A stretch of DNA of 64,000 bases from Cryptosporidium bovis (GCA_009768925.2 VHIT02000054.1:62001-126000), one strand, 5' to 3'. Numbered from the stretch's first letter, positions 51,068-62,204 are shown. The notes: generated by a model not told the origin, from the letters alone. Numbers and translations are program-made.

Positions 51068-53509
51068 ATGACTGATGAAACATGGAATTGTGGAATGGGT
51101 TATATAGGCATAAGACTAATCTCAAGCCTGAAATTCTTGGACTTTGATGATATTGAGACGGCAAAGCCATGTGTGAGGACACTAAATGGATATAAGGGTT
51201 GTAAGTTATTTTTAGCAAATATAGAACTGTTGAGTGACATCCTTAAAGTAGATCCTGGAAATAGAGACTATAGACAAAAGTTTAGTCAAAACTACAGAAC
51301 ACTTTTTTCGGATAAAGATAAGAGGATGTACAGAGTTGATGTTTTGGAAGCAGCTGTTGAAGGATATACATCAATATGGGTAAATGGAGAGAGATTTGAA
51401 TTTAAATCGGAGGTAATTTTAAGTGGAAAAGCACTTTATGAGAATTGGTCATGTTTAGTGGCACTAATTATTCAATTAAAAGATTTATTTGAAGAAAGAA
51501 TAAGACAAAACAAGCATTTGAATATTTTTGAACCAGAGGAGGATGAAATATGGAAGAATAATATCAGAAATACACTACATAAGTTTGATAATTCTTGGAT
51601 CATTTTCGAAGAATGTTATATAAATGAATTAATTTCAATAGAAACAATTGCAAGAAGGTTTATATTGAATATTCACAACTATATTACAAATAGGGAAAAT
51701 AATAATGCCAAAGCATTTGAAATGCATGGAAGTGTGAATTTCACTAAGAACAGCAAGGAAACAATAAATTTAAATGAAGAAATATCTTCAGTTGAAAAAC
51801 AAGAAGAAATAAAAAATTCAGTTTGTTCAGTAAGTGATAATGTTGAAAATAGTAGCGATTACACCAATAATAAAACTATTAGTGTTCAGAGAAAAAATTG
51901 CTATGAGGACCTGGATACTGTATTTTTTGATATGATAAAAACTCTTTACCGTGTAATTAATATTAACAACAAAGAAAGCGTATCAGAGAATATTAATTTG
52001 TGTACATGGAAATTACTTATTCAAATAAACAAGAAAAGTGCAAACATGCCTCATAGTAATATATCTGTATTTGGAGCTATAAGCGAAAACTGCATTTCGG
52101 AATTAATTTATTTAATAGAAGAAATAAAAGAAATATGCACATTTCCGGAAAGGATAGATCCACACATTTGTAATAATATAGGTTTACAACAGTCAATTGT
52201 GAAATTAGAGGAGTCATGGAGACTTGCCAATAAATTCATATCAAAACTTATATCTTTTAATGAAGAATACATTGGAAAACTATCTTTAGTTAGGTTAGTA
52301 AAGTTCGTCCAAAAAATATTGAAAGTAAAAGAAAGTGTAAGAAAAGAAATTATTAAGAAAAAAATTGGGACTATCAATGATGGAACAACTTGTAACATTG
52401 ATACAAATTTAATAAAATTTGATATTGAAACGATAGGAAGCAGTATAAAAGATAGTAGTCATGATTTATATAATAACTTTATTGAAAGACTTGGAGAGTT
52501 TGATGTGGCTGCATTTTTATCCTTACCGAAGTTATGTTGTTTATTATTTCTCTTGGACCCTTTAAATTTTTCAGACATAATAACTCAATTTTTGGGTATA
52601 ACTAACAGTAATAATGAAAAAGAAGAGAATGAATACGATGTATTTGCTGAAAAAAATTGCACAAAAAACATGAAAAATAGAAATTACTTTATAAATAATG
52701 AGTTTGATAATTATTTAAAAAATAATATTACTTGGGGATTTGAGGTAAAAAATAACGCTATTTTTAAAATTATAGATATAAACAGATTATTTTTGTTAAA
52801 GGTCGGTAGTAATTATTTAAACTCAAATGAAGAATCATTCAAAAAAATGGTTGATATATGGAACAAATTATCAGAATCAGTTGAAATTTATTTAAATAAT
52901 TACGGGATAGTGAAACAAGGAGAGGATCATTTTAATGATATCAGTAACAAAAAAATCGAGTTTAATGAACATTTTTTACTTGTTTTCTTATTTTCTATAC
53001 TCATTGGAGAATGTTTATGTGGACTAGGTCACATTAATAGTTGTTCTAATTGCGCAGACGAAATGAAAGTTATTGTTAAAAACAATGATTATAACAATTA
53101 TTTCAAGAATACCATAAATTCTTTAATATTTTCAATAGAAGAGGTTAGCATGTTAATGCAAAGAATATATCCCTCTGATTGGAATGAGTTTATAAAAATA
53201 ACAACAATATGTTTAACAAAAACTCCCGATATTACTTCCGATGAAGGCTGTAAAGATTATAATGATGAAAGTAAAGGTCATAAAGATATCAAAAGTTCCG
53301 ACATTGAGGGTCAGTGTAACAAAGATAGTTCAAACGGCAGTAAACTTAAAAAAATACTGAATAATGTCACATCTATACTTTACAACAATGTTAAATACTA
53401 TGGCGAATTTACCTTAACCGGTGATGTATTTGACGTTAATACTGAATTCTCAACAAATAATACAAGCGGTAATTCTAGCTCTAGTACTGAAATCAATGCC
53501 ATTTTATAA
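51068..53509 (+). CDS. Large helical protein of unknown function (813 aa)
   Basis: Single exon, ATG start. No signal peptide or clear transmembrane segment; long amphipathic helices and N/E/K-rich linkers. An N-terminal ordered block begins MTDETWNCGMGYIGIRLISS and continues CVRTLNGYKGCKLFLANIELL. Charged low-complexity DNA (about residues 225-275) separates the first third from the middle. Cys pairs appear in CLCGLGHINSCSNC near residue 655, possibly a metal site. I did not recognise a family. The stop is followed by a 650-bp region with strong AP2-like sites. Confidence 0.6.
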   Translation: MTDETWNCGMGYIGIRLISSLKFLDFDDIETAKPCVRTLNGYKGCKLFLANIELLSDILKVDPGNRDYRQKFSQNYRTLFSDKDKRMYRVDVLEAAVEGYTSIWVNGERFEFKSEVILSGKALYENWSCLVALIIQLKDLFEERIRQNKHLNIFEPEEDEIWKNNIRNTLHKFDNSWIIFEECYINELISIETIARRFILNIHNYITNRENNNAKAFEMHGSVNFTKNSKETINLNEEISSVEKQEEIKNSVCSVSDNVENSSDYTNNKTISVQRKNCYEDLDTVFFDMIKTLYRVININNKESVSENINLCTWKLLIQINKKSANMPHSNISVFGAISENCISELIYLIEEIKEICTFPERIDPHICNNIGLQQSIVKLEESWRLANKFISKLISFNEEYIGKLSLVRLVKFVQKILKVKESVRKEIIKKKIGTINDGTTCNIDTNLIKFDIETIGSSIKDSSHDLYNNFIERLGEFDVAAFLSLPKLCCLLFLLDPLNFSDIITQFLGITNSNNEKEENEYDVFAEKNCTKNMKNRNYFINNEFDNYLKNNITWGFEVKNNAIFKIIDINRLFLLKVGSNYLNSNEESFKKMVDIWNKLSESVEIYLNNYGIVKQGEDHFNDISNKKIEFNEHFLLVFLFSILIGECLCGLGHINSCSNCADEMKVIVKNNDYNNYFKNTINSLIFSIEEVSMLMQRIYPSDWNEFIKITTICLTKTPDITSDEGCKDYNDESKGHKDIKSSDIEGQCNKDSSNGSKLKKILNNVTSILYNNVKYYGEFTLTGDVFDVNTEFSTNNTSGNSSSSTEINAIL

Positions 53510-54166
53510 TGATATTTTGAATAACTTTTTTCTTTTTGAAAATTATATACACACTTGTGCTTTGTTTTCTATTCTTACTTTAAAATAGAAGTTAGTTTTA
53601 TACTTTTATTCATTGCTATAATAATTGGTACATTTGTAGATAGTTTTCTTAATAAATACAAATATGTGTATTTACTTATGTTATAAATCCATTTAATTTA
53701 TACCATAATTTTTTGTATCATTATTATTAACATTTATATTTTTTAGAGGAAAAGACGATTAATATCATGAAAAGCTACCTTTTCATTTAGATATAATAAA
53801 TTTCAATGTTTTACTGTATGTGGACGTATACCTTTAATTGCATGTATGCATGCATGCAAAAAACACGTAGTGCAAATATGTGCCAAATATTTCTCGTCAA
53901 CGATATACAAGAATTTATGATTGAATTGTTCGTTTAACTCTGCTATTTTTATTTTCCTTTTAAAATCATTCTTTTTATATTAAACAGTCAAATAAACAAC
54001 GAAGGTTTGATGTTGTAAATATTTATAAAAAAAAATAATTAATGTGAAAGCTCTAATTAAGAAAAATTACACCATAACAGTTAAGTAGGTGAGGTCGTTG
54101 GATTAATTAGAAATTAAGTTTAAGAGTAAATTATTATTTGTGAGAGTAATCTGGTCTCAGAGTCTG
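53510..54166. promoter_or_regulatory. Intergenic region with AP2-like cluster
   Basis: TGCATG repeats overlap at 53839-53858 (TTGCATGTATGCATGCATGC), giving several TGCATGCA-like sites about 0.3 kb before the membrane hydrolase. No ORF. Confidence 0.5.
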
Positions 54167-57100
54167 ATGAATAATAGTCCAAATATAGAAAATGTTGTTT
54201 GCGAGAGTGTGCATTCAAACGAAAAAAAAGATTTAAATCTAAGGTTAGAAGTGACATGTATAGAATCTTATGAAGACAGAGATGATTTGGGAAGAACATG
54301 GGATGATTCATTGCTTTATACACCACAATCAGGCGTAATATTTAAAAAAAATGCAGAAAATAAAGAACAGGAGTTAGTAGAGACATACTGTGCAACTGAC
54401 TCGGATGATAATATATGCAGTGAAGGTTGGAGTTGGAGTTTTAGTTCAACAGAAATAAATAACACTCCAATAAATACACCTAAAAAAACAAAGGAATTGA
54501 GAATAAATAACAAACAAATATTTACAAGAAAATTAAGTAAACTATTGAATGACATTAAACAATTTAGTACTGCTATTATAGTTTATATAATATACCATAT
54601 AACAGTACTAAATTTATTTCCATCAATATATACGGTTAATAAGGAGATGAATAAAGATGAAATATACGAGTACTACTATGTGCAATATATCATTCCAAAA
54701 GATCTATCTACAAATATAATGGATTCATGCTATATGGCATGCGTAACTTACATAATAGTTTATTTGGTAGAAAAAGGATTAAGAAGTATATTTAAGGAGT
54801 TGAATGGTAATAAAATATCAAAATTTAGTAGAGGAAAAAGACTGTTTTGTAATATATCTGGAAGAATGTTTGGTATAATGTGCCTATTAATAATAATGAT
54901 AGGATTAACACAAAACATTGCACATGAGAGTTTATTGACAAAAGGGTTTTTAGTACCAGATATTTGGTTTTCGTTAGCAAAGGATAAATTTAAATATGAT
55001 GATTATAAAGGACTTTCTAGTTATGTAATTCACACGATACTATATACAACTGGTTTATTGGTGGATTTTTATGGCTTTATAACTGCCCTAAAAATGGTAT
55101 TTACTTATGTTTGTTTTATTGATATGACTATTTTATTCTCGTATTTAACACTAGTCGTTGTTATAGGCTTGCCTCTAATGCAAGAGGGACTACTCGGACC
55201 AAAAAATGTATGTAATGCAAATGATCACCACTGGTATAAATTTAATACAACTGAATTAACATTTTTCAAGACATCTTCAGGGAATATACATACAGGTGAT
55301 TTTAGAGGTCCGACAAGTACGAACTATCCACCGTTATTTTACAGTGAATATATAACAATGGATGATGGAGTGAAAATAGCAGTAGATGTGTATTTACCGA
55401 GAATAAAATTTCTGTACAAGTCATTACCAGCAATAGTTGATATAACAAGATATAATAGAAGAATGGATGTGCATTGGCCATTCACATTATTTTCACTGTG
55501 GGGTGAACCTAGATCAACTTCAATGAATATATGGTCTTGGCAAATAACACAGACATTTATTCCGAATAATTATGCTGTTGTTGTAGTGGACACTAGAGGA
55601 ACAGGGGCGAGTACAGGTCATAGAGTCGTTGATTTTTCAAATAATGAAGTTCATGATTTTAAACAAATAATAGAATGGATAAAAAATCAGCCATGGAGCA
55701 ATAGAAAGATAGGTGTTGGAGGTATAAGCTATGATGGTATGGCTGCAATAAAGACTGCTTCTTTATCACCAGGAAGCAAAAATAAAGGTGAAATTAATGA
55801 TACAGAAGATAAAGTATCTTTTAGAAATGATAAAAACTTGGTAGATGCAGTATTTGCATTAACATCACCAATGAATGTAATAAAAGAATTGATAGAACCT
55901 GGTGGATTAATATGCAAGCCATTTGTGGAAGATTATTTTAGTATTACGTATTCATTTGAGCAATATGGAACTCCACTGGTTCATTTTTTAAAAACAATAA
56001 GATATTATCCTTTTAAACTATTAATTGCATTTTTACTAGTACTAGGAAATGTGTCACCAGTTCAAGGATATAAAAGTATTAAAAAACAAGCATTAGAAAT
56101 GCACCAAAAAAACTGGAATATGTCAAAGACAATTAAAAAATACAAGCATGTAGATGAACCGGTTGAACTTGATGATGGAACGCTAATAAATGCAGAGAAA
56201 TTAGGAAATACGGAAGAAGTTGCACAAATATTGGGAAATAAAGGTGTTAGTGTATACTTAACAACAGGATATTGTGATTCAGCAAATTCGAGGGGGGTAC
56301 TACAATTTTACGATTCGTTAATTGAGTCTTCATCGAAGGCGTATGAAAGGTATTTATTTGAAGCAGGTAATAGAACGCCGAAAGATAAACCACAATATAA
56401 ATTAGTACTTGGTCCATGGACACACTCAGGTAGAAGTAGTTGTTCACCATTTGGCGAAACAATATCATGTTTTGAGCCGTCACTTTATTATGATTTGGTT
56501 AGATTTATGGATTGCATATTAAAGGGTGTATGTTGGGGAAAAGAGGAGAAAAATATTCATTATTATCAAGTAGGCGAGGAAAAGTGGTATACAACGGATA
56601 AATTTCCACCATCAGATACAGATTATTTAGAGTTTACGATAGAAAAAAATATTCAATCTGACAAATTGAATATAACGTCACAAGATTTAACAGCAAATCA
56701 ACAAAACCCGAGATTAGTTCAATTAATATATACAAGTAAGAAAGAAGGTAAGAGTGTTGTGAATATTAACAGTAGTAGTAGTTATTTGCAAATAAAAGTA
56801 GGTGATAATTATTTTTCCGAGTATAGAACACGTTGGATGATAGCAATGCACCCATTTAGAGTAACCGTATCATATAATGAGGGTGATAAGAAAACATGGC
56901 ATTCAGGTGAAAGATATTACCAAAAGAGGAATAATCGTCAGTATATAAGATTTGTAACATCATCTTTTAGTGAACAAATAAGATTAGTAGGTAGCGCCTG
57001 GCTTCACTTTTCAGTACAATTAATGGATGGTTATGACGCACCATTATACGTTTATTTGGAGGATATATCTCCTGATAATAAAATTAAATATGTGACAGAA

Positions 57101-57457
57101 GGAATAGCACAGATAGGTCACAGACATGTTAATATGACGAAAAGCGCATTGGAAAATATTCCTCATGGATCTGCTAGAAAAGTTATCCGCCCATTAACAA
57201 AAAACTACTATCAACCTCTTCAAAAAATAGGAGATGAAACAGAAGTACAAATTACATTGGAACCAATAACTTGGACATTTTTCAAGGGTCATAAACTTTC
57301 AATACTAATTACTGGAGCCGATACTAGAAATTTCAAATTGCACCATATATATCAGAACATAAAGATAGCAAAGACAATTAATGTTAAATTGGACAGTACA
57401 TTTATGGTCAAATTGCCAGTGAGTAGGGAAGATTATAATAAATGGAATGGTTTATAA
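54167..57457 (+). CDS. Membrane-anchored CocE/NonD-family hydrolase (X-Pro dipeptidyl-peptidase S15-like)
   Basis: 1096 aa from ATG 54167; the frame is open to a GTG at 54140. The N-terminal 390 residues are polar, then contain several transmembrane segments (about 130-390: IIVYIIYHITVLNLF, MFGIMCLLIIMIGL, IDMTILFSYLTLVVVIGL). The C-terminal part is the CocE/S15 fold: EYITMDDGVKIAVDVYLPR, VVVVDTRGTGASTG, nucleophile GGIS521YDGM, acidic residue TGYCD704SAN and His LGPWTH753SG, then the PepX C-terminal jelly-roll region (about 850-1096). Family members cleave X-Pro dipeptides or act as acyl/ester hydrolases. The catalytic domain is otherwise mainly bacterial, so an ancient acquisition plus a eukaryotic membrane N-terminus is plausible. 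Topology (lumenal or cytosolic catalytic site) is unclear. Confidence 0.82.
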   Translation: MNNSPNIENVVCESVHSNEKKDLNLRLEVTCIESYEDRDDLGRTWDDSLLYTPQSGVIFKKNAENKEQELVETYCATDSDDNICSEGWSWSFSSTEINNTPINTPKKTKELRINNKQIFTRKLSKLLNDIKQFSTAIIVYIIYHITVLNLFPSIYTVNKEMNKDEIYEYYYVQYIIPKDLSTNIMDSCYMACVTYIIVYLVEKGLRSIFKELNGNKISKFSRGKRLFCNISGRMFGIMCLLIIMIGLTQNIAHESLLTKGFLVPDIWFSLAKDKFKYDDYKGLSSYVIHTILYTTGLLVDFYGFITALKMVFTYVCFIDMTILFSYLTLVVVIGLPLMQEGLLGPKNVCNANDHHWYKFNTTELTFFKTSSGNIHTGDFRGPTSTNYPPLFYSEYITMDDGVKIAVDVYLPRIKFLYKSLPAIVDITRYNRRMDVHWPFTLFSLWGEPRSTSMNIWSWQITQTFIPNNYAVVVVDTRGTGASTGHRVVDFSNNEVHDFKQIIEWIKNQPWSNRKIGVGGISYDGMAAIKTASLSPGSKNKGEINDTEDKVSFRNDKNLVDAVFALTSPMNVIKELIEPGGLICKPFVEDYFSITYSFEQYGTPLVHFLKTIRYYPFKLLIAFLLVLGNVSPVQGYKSIKKQALEMHQKNWNMSKTIKKYKHVDEPVELDDGTLINAEKLGNTEEVAQILGNKGVSVYLTTGYCDSANSRGVLQFYDSLIESSSKAYERYLFEAGNRTPKDKPQYKLVLGPWTHSGRSSCSPFGETISCFEPSLYYDLVRFMDCILKGVCWGKEEKNIHYYQVGEEKWYTTDKFPPSDTDYLEFTIEKNIQSDKLNITSQDLTANQQNPRLVQLIYTSKKEGKSVVNINSSSSYLQIKVGDNYFSEYRTRWMIAMHPFRVTVSYNEGDKKTWHSGERYYQKRNNRQYIRFVTSSFSEQIRLVGSAWLHFSVQLMDGYDAPLYVYLEDISPDNKIKYVTEGIAQIGHRHVNMTKSALENIPHGSARKVIRPLTKNYYQPLQKIGDETEVQITLEPITWTFFKGHKLSILITGADTRNFKLHHIYQNIKIAKTINVKLDSTFMVKLPVSREDYNKWNGL

Positions 57458-58116
57458 TAAATAATCGCTAAAATTAAATTACTGTTAATACACAAAATGA
57501 GGGTGGCAGTGATGATAATAATAGGCTGCATTGACATTTAAATTCGAAAATGGTATGTATATTAGTATTCAAATCAAAGACGAGTATGTGTGATAGATAA
57601 AAGTAAATATCAAGATGGTGGTGATGATCAAAACAATAAGTATCATAGGTTTTACTTCGCCATAGGTATAATAGACTGTGTATAATTAAATCTACTGATA
57701 TTGTTCAGCACAAACATTATATAACTAGTTCTTTTTTAATTAATTAAAGGCATTAATGAAACATTTAAATTTAGTTAATGGTGGTTAATTTAACATTCAA
57801 GACTTTTCAGAATAACAGTGGGGATGTGATGAGGGGTGTGAGCCCGCAACAATAAGAATACAGGGATGCATAAAATAAGTATTGAAAAGGGAATAAATAA
57901 TAGTTATTATCATTTATTTCTCCTTCTAAAAACTATTGTTGTAATTTTTATTTTTAAATATAACTACGTTGTTTTGAGCTTTTATTAAAGTATTATCCAT
58001 TTGTAATAGATGGATAATAAAGAAAGATTACAGATCAAATAAGTCAGTATATATTGTAGTTATAAGAGTGCTAATAAAGATACACAAACATATATTCATG
58101 TGTTAATGAAACAATT
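57458..58116. other. Intergenic region
   Basis: About 660 bp between two plus-strand genes. It contains palindrome-like TTAATTAA stretches and no ORF or E2F/AP2 motif that I can see. Confidence 0.4.
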
Positions 58117-59340
58117 ATGGCTATTCCGATGAAGTACTTAGATGAAACGCCGAATTTGTATATATCAAAGAGATCATGCTTATACATATCCGTATTTGTT
58201 TTATTAGTTTTCCTGGCTTCCGAGTTATTGTATAAAAATAACGATTTTTATTTTTTTGGTATGGCATTGAACAACTATAACTCAAGAATAACACTGGGGC
58301 TGATATCTTCAATATTGACATATTCCATAGTATCTATATATATATTTCCAAAAGGGACTTACAATTGGCCAAGTTATGGATTCTGGAAGGTGATATTTGG
58401 TTTAATTGTATTATATTTTCATTTGCTAGTTTTTTTATTATTTCAAGATATGGAAGATATAAAGAGAGTTTTGGAATATATCGATCCAAGCTTAAAAGGG
58501 AGTACGTTTGAAATAAATTATGCTTACGGGAATTCATGTTCACTTATGGACAATTCAAATGGGATATTGTCGAATGTGAGATCAAAAATAGATACATTTG
58601 TAATAGCTCATTTTGTTGGCTGGGGAATAAAAACATTGATATTACGTGATAATTTTTTAATTTGGTTTAATTCAATATTTTTTGAGTGGTTAGAAATAAC
58701 TTTTAGGCATTTACTTCCTAATTTTCACGAGTGTTGGTGGGATCATTTATTGTTAGATATATTTGGCTGTAATCTATTGGGTATTGTAATGGGTAATATA
58801 TTAATAAAACAATTTAATCTTATAACATATAGTTGGCATACAAATAGGCCATATTGTGAAAATGACAGCGGAAACAATAATATTATTTCATTCAAATGGC
58901 CATCTATATTATCAACATTAAGAGGTTATTTTTCATTTATAATATTAACAATAGTTGTTCAATTGATAGATTTAAATTATTTTTTTTTCAAAGCAGAGTT
59001 TTCAATGCCAGTTTCACATTGGATTTTCATTATTAGAACTCCATTATTAGCTATATGTGGGTCATCAGCAACAAGGGAACTATATGAAACGTTGTCAACA
59101 GGTTCATCATTGTACTACGGAAAAATTCATTTTCAATACCTGATTTTAACAATGGTAATATTGTCGGAAACTCTTCTTTGTTGGAGATTTAGGCATTCCC
59201 TAAATGCAAAAACATTACTGCCTCCAATGTTCGTTTCTATTGTTTGGTTAATTTTACTTTCAATATTAGTAATTATTTTTGTTTCATTATTTATAAAAAG
59301 AATAATACATGAAAAAAAGAAAATAATGAAAGAAAATTAA
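58117..59340 (+). CDS. PSS: Phosphatidylserine synthase (base-exchange type, PTDSS)
   Basis: 407 aa, single exon, ATG start, about nine hydrophobic segments. The diagnostic block is AHFVGWGIKTLILRD, then EWLEITFRHLLPNFHECWWDH, LLLDIFGCNLLGIVMGN, matching PTDSS1/2 ([45 protein letters not shown]). These enzymes exchange the head group of phosphatidylcholine or -ethanolamine for serine at the ER. The length fits PTDSS (about 410-490 aa). No transit or signal peptide beyond the first TM segment. Confidence 0.96.
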   Translation: MAIPMKYLDETPNLYISKRSCLYISVFVLLVFLASELLYKNNDFYFFGMALNNYNSRITLGLISSILTYSIVSIYIFPKGTYNWPSYGFWKVIFGLIVLYFHLLVFLLFQDMEDIKRVLEYIDPSLKGSTFEINYAYGNSCSLMDNSNGILSNVRSKIDTFVIAHFVGWGIKTLILRDNFLIWFNSIFFEWLEITFRHLLPNFHECWWDHLLLDIFGCNLLGIVMGNILIKQFNLITYSWHTNRPYCENDSGNNNIISFKWPSILSTLRGYFSFIILTIVVQLIDLNYFFFKAEFSMPVSHWIFIIRTPLLAICGSSATRELYETLSTGSSLYYGKIHFQYLILTMVILSETLLCWRFRHSLNAKTLLPPMFVSIVWLILLSILVIIFVSLFIKRIIHEKKKIMKEN

Positions 59341-60344
59341 TGTATGTCATTTTTTTATTATTCTCAAATATGTATTTGTTATTATTATATTTTAATCTAT
59401 ATTACCTTCTGATTTATGTGACTTATTTGTCAAAGTTATTACAACTTTATTTAATAATAGCAATATCTTGTATTCAAAATAATTAAATTTTAATATTTAA
59501 GGTTCTTTGTGTTTTCAATCATTAATGCGTTTTGACTCTAACTAAATTCGCTTTTATTTGAACACAATAATCGTATTCACTTTGGTTAGTTTAAAAGTAA
59601 GTAGAATATATGTGACGGTAGATGATTATAGGTAGAATATAAGAGAAAAGATGTTAATATAGAGAAAACGAAGTAAATGTATCTTTCCATTCATTCCTTT
59701 TACTTATAACACATATTATCCCCTTGTAGGTTTTCCTCTTATTTATGTATTAATTAAACTCCCACATAACTATCAATGCTTTACAAGTCAAAATTGCTCA
59801 TTGCAATAATTCACATAGCGTAACTCAAACTTATTATTTACTACTGCTCCTCCAGATATTCTGGATTAAAGTATAAATTGAAATTAAAAACCGTCATTAC
59901 AGTAAATAACTAGAAATGCAGTATTTGCCTGATGCATTTCTATATTAATCGCAACTTTAAAAAATGAAATTTAAAAATATCACAAAAACTAATAATAAAA
60001 ACACAATGATAACGGAATGTTCACACGACTTTTAGTCATTTTATCACTGCTAATGAGACTTCAATTCATGCTTCGTTTTTTATTATATTCAATTTCAAAC
60101 AAAAAAATTCCACTTATTAAATCTAATTACAATTCGGTATTCTCTTAATCTTTTTAAATATGAAAAAGCGATTGGCGGGTAAGTGTATTTAGGCGCTTAT
60201 TTCAAAGTATTTTATAAGTGATGGATATAAAATACATGAAGTGTATGGATTAGAATGAGAAAAAAGGAAATTAACGGAATAAAAAGGAGCTAAATAAAAA
60301 AGAAGGTGTGGGTAAGAAGTTTCTAATTATAATCCACAGTAAAA
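59341..60344. other. Intergenic region upstream of tepsin-like gene
   Basis: About 1 kb, no gene. GGCGGG at 60174-60179 and GGCGC at 60192-60196 lie 150-170 bp before the next ATG and make a double E2F-like site. Confidence 0.45.
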
Positions 60345-62204
60345 ATGTCTGATAAGAGCGTTCTGCAGTCTGCATTCAGCTCAGGCTCACCATCAACACC
60401 ATCCGGGTACATTTTAAATGAGGTATCGAACTATAGTTTTACAAGTGACAATAATTGTGTATATTTAGAGAATTATCTAATAAAGAAATTGAAAAAAAAC
60501 GATCCAATAACGAAATTTAAATCTTTAAGAATTATAAAACATTTATGTGATAAAGGAAACCCTAGTTTTAAAATATTGATTCAGCGTCACGCAAGCCAGA
60601 TAAGATATTGCCAGGGGTACAAGGGATCATATGATCCAGTGTATGGTGATACACTTTCAGAGCTAGTTAGAGAGGAGGCAATTCAGTGTTTGAAGTCAAT
60701 CTTCAGCAATAGTAATAAAAACGATTGTAATGTAAAGGTGGCGAACGGTGAAGGTATGAGAATAATGGGAAGTAACAACAGGATCATGGACAATAATACA
60801 AATGGTTTTGGCAGCTATGGCAATAATGTTGGTGGAGTGAATAATTACAAGAACAGAATACATGGTTTCGGCAACCCTAGCTTTATAGATAAGTTCGAAT
60901 ATAGTAATAAATCTGATATTTCTAGTATAGGAAATTCAATTATTTATAATGCAAAAATAGGAAGATATAACCAAGTAGTTGAAGATATTTCAGACTTGGT
61001 TCTTAAAGTTATACCTAACAAATTGGTTAATGGGATTTCCAATTACTACACTAACAATGGAAATAATATATATGGTGCATCTTCCTCTTCAAGTTATAAT
61101 AGACAAAGGGAGCTTCACAATATAAACAACACAATACGACCTAACCAAAACATTTTTGAATGCAATGTGAACAACATGAGACAATCCAGTACAGAAACAA
61201 GCTTTCCGAACGTAAACACTATAAATGGTGTCATTGGTAATAATGCCAAAATAAGCAATACTCAAGACAATTTAGGTAGGTTTTCAAAGTTCGAATCTAG
61301 AAAAGAGAACTGTGAGACAGAGCCAATATCTTACGTGAAAAATGATGCCTTAGAGACCAGTTTTGTTGAAAATTATTGTTTAGTTACCGGTTTAATTGTA
61401 ACTCCTTCTAGTGAGCAGTTGCAGAATAATATTAAAGAGATACTTAAATTAGACGTTCCAGTTGTAATTAGTTTGCTGCATAAAAAACTAAAGCAATATT
61501 ATCGCCATTACTTTGATAGTGGAAACGACTTAAGTGAGAAATATAGTGAACGAAATAAAGTCCACAATGGAAGTGGTTTTAGTAATATTGATGATTCAAA
61601 GCTTTCTCCACTGAACAATGCGAGGTCAGATGACCAAAAAATCGTATATAAAATACTTTGCCTTCTTCTCTCTTTACTAGAGTTAAATGGAACAACAAAG
61701 GATTGCCTCATTGAATACTCAAATGACGACTTTATCCAACTACTTGATAATGTTTCCAATTATAACTTGCAATGTAGAAAAAAAGCCAAGTTGATTACTG
61801 AGATAATTAACAATGATAGCCAAAGTAACAGTAATGGCAAAATTTCAGGTACTTCAGAGACAACATCCTTCTTCGAGAATACCATCGAAATAACCGATAA
61901 CCTTATAGAGATCGACGAACCTTCAAATGAAAACAGAGAACTCGAAAGTAGCAACTCAAGTATTATAAACTTAAAAGAGGTTTTAGGTGCCTCAAAGGCC
62001 GAAAAAACACAAGAAACTAACACATTATTCAAAAACCTTTCCATTAAAAACCGCAAAATTAATATTGAACATGTCGATAATAACAATAACAGTCTTTTAT
62101 CGGATAAAGTGATTGATAATAAACAGAAACAGTCATCAAATTGTGAATTCAAGCCAATTAAGGAATTGGAAGGTATTGGTTCTTTAATTGACCTTGATTT
62201 CTAA
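60345..62204 (+). CDS. Tepsin/ENTH-domain protein (AP-associated)
   Basis: 619 aa, single exon, ATG start. Residues 5-120 form an ENTH/VHS-like superhelix: PSGYILNEVSNYSFTS, CVYLENYLIKKLKKNDPITK, FKSLRIIKHLCDKGNPSFK and a distinct Y-D-P-V-Y-G-D-TLSELVREEA motif (tepsin: D-P-L-H-G-x-x-L-x-x-x-VR), diagnostic of tepsin rather than epsin. The centre is N/S/G-rich and disordered; a second helical part at about 345-490 (ENYCLVTGLIVTPSSEQLQNN and KIVYKILCLLLSLLELN) resembles tepsin's VHS-like domain. C-terminal acidic motifs (NLIEIDEPS, GIGSLIDLDF) look like adaptor/clathrin-binding peptides. Tepsin binds AP-4; in plants the homolog MTV1 works with AP-4. This window also encodes AP-1 gamma. Confidence 0.75.
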   Translation: MSDKSVLQSAFSSGSPSTPSGYILNEVSNYSFTSDNNCVYLENYLIKKLKKNDPITKFKSLRIIKHLCDKGNPSFKILIQRHASQIRYCQGYKGSYDPVYGDTLSELVREEAIQCLKSIFSNSNKNDCNVKVANGEGMRIMGSNNRIMDNNTNGFGSYGNNVGGVNNYKNRIHGFGNPSFIDKFEYSNKSDISSIGNSIIYNAKIGRYNQVVEDISDLVLKVIPNKLVNGISNYYTNNGNNIYGASSSSSYNRQRELHNINNTIRPNQNIFECNVNNMRQSSTETSFPNVNTINGVIGNNAKISNTQDNLGRFSKFESRKENCETEPISYVKNDALETSFVENYCLVTGLIVTPSSEQLQNNIKEILKLDVPVVISLLHKKLKQYYRHYFDSGNDLSEKYSERNKVHNGSGFSNIDDSKLSPLNNARSDDQKIVYKILCLLLSLLELNGTTKDCLIEYSNDDFIQLLDNVSNYNLQCRKKAKLITEIINNDSQSNSNGKISGTSETTSFFENTIEITDNLIEIDEPSNENRELESSNSSIINLKEVLGASKAEKTQETNTLFKNLSIKNRKINIEHVDNNNNSLLSDKVIDNKQKQSSNCEFKPIKELEGIGSLIDLDF

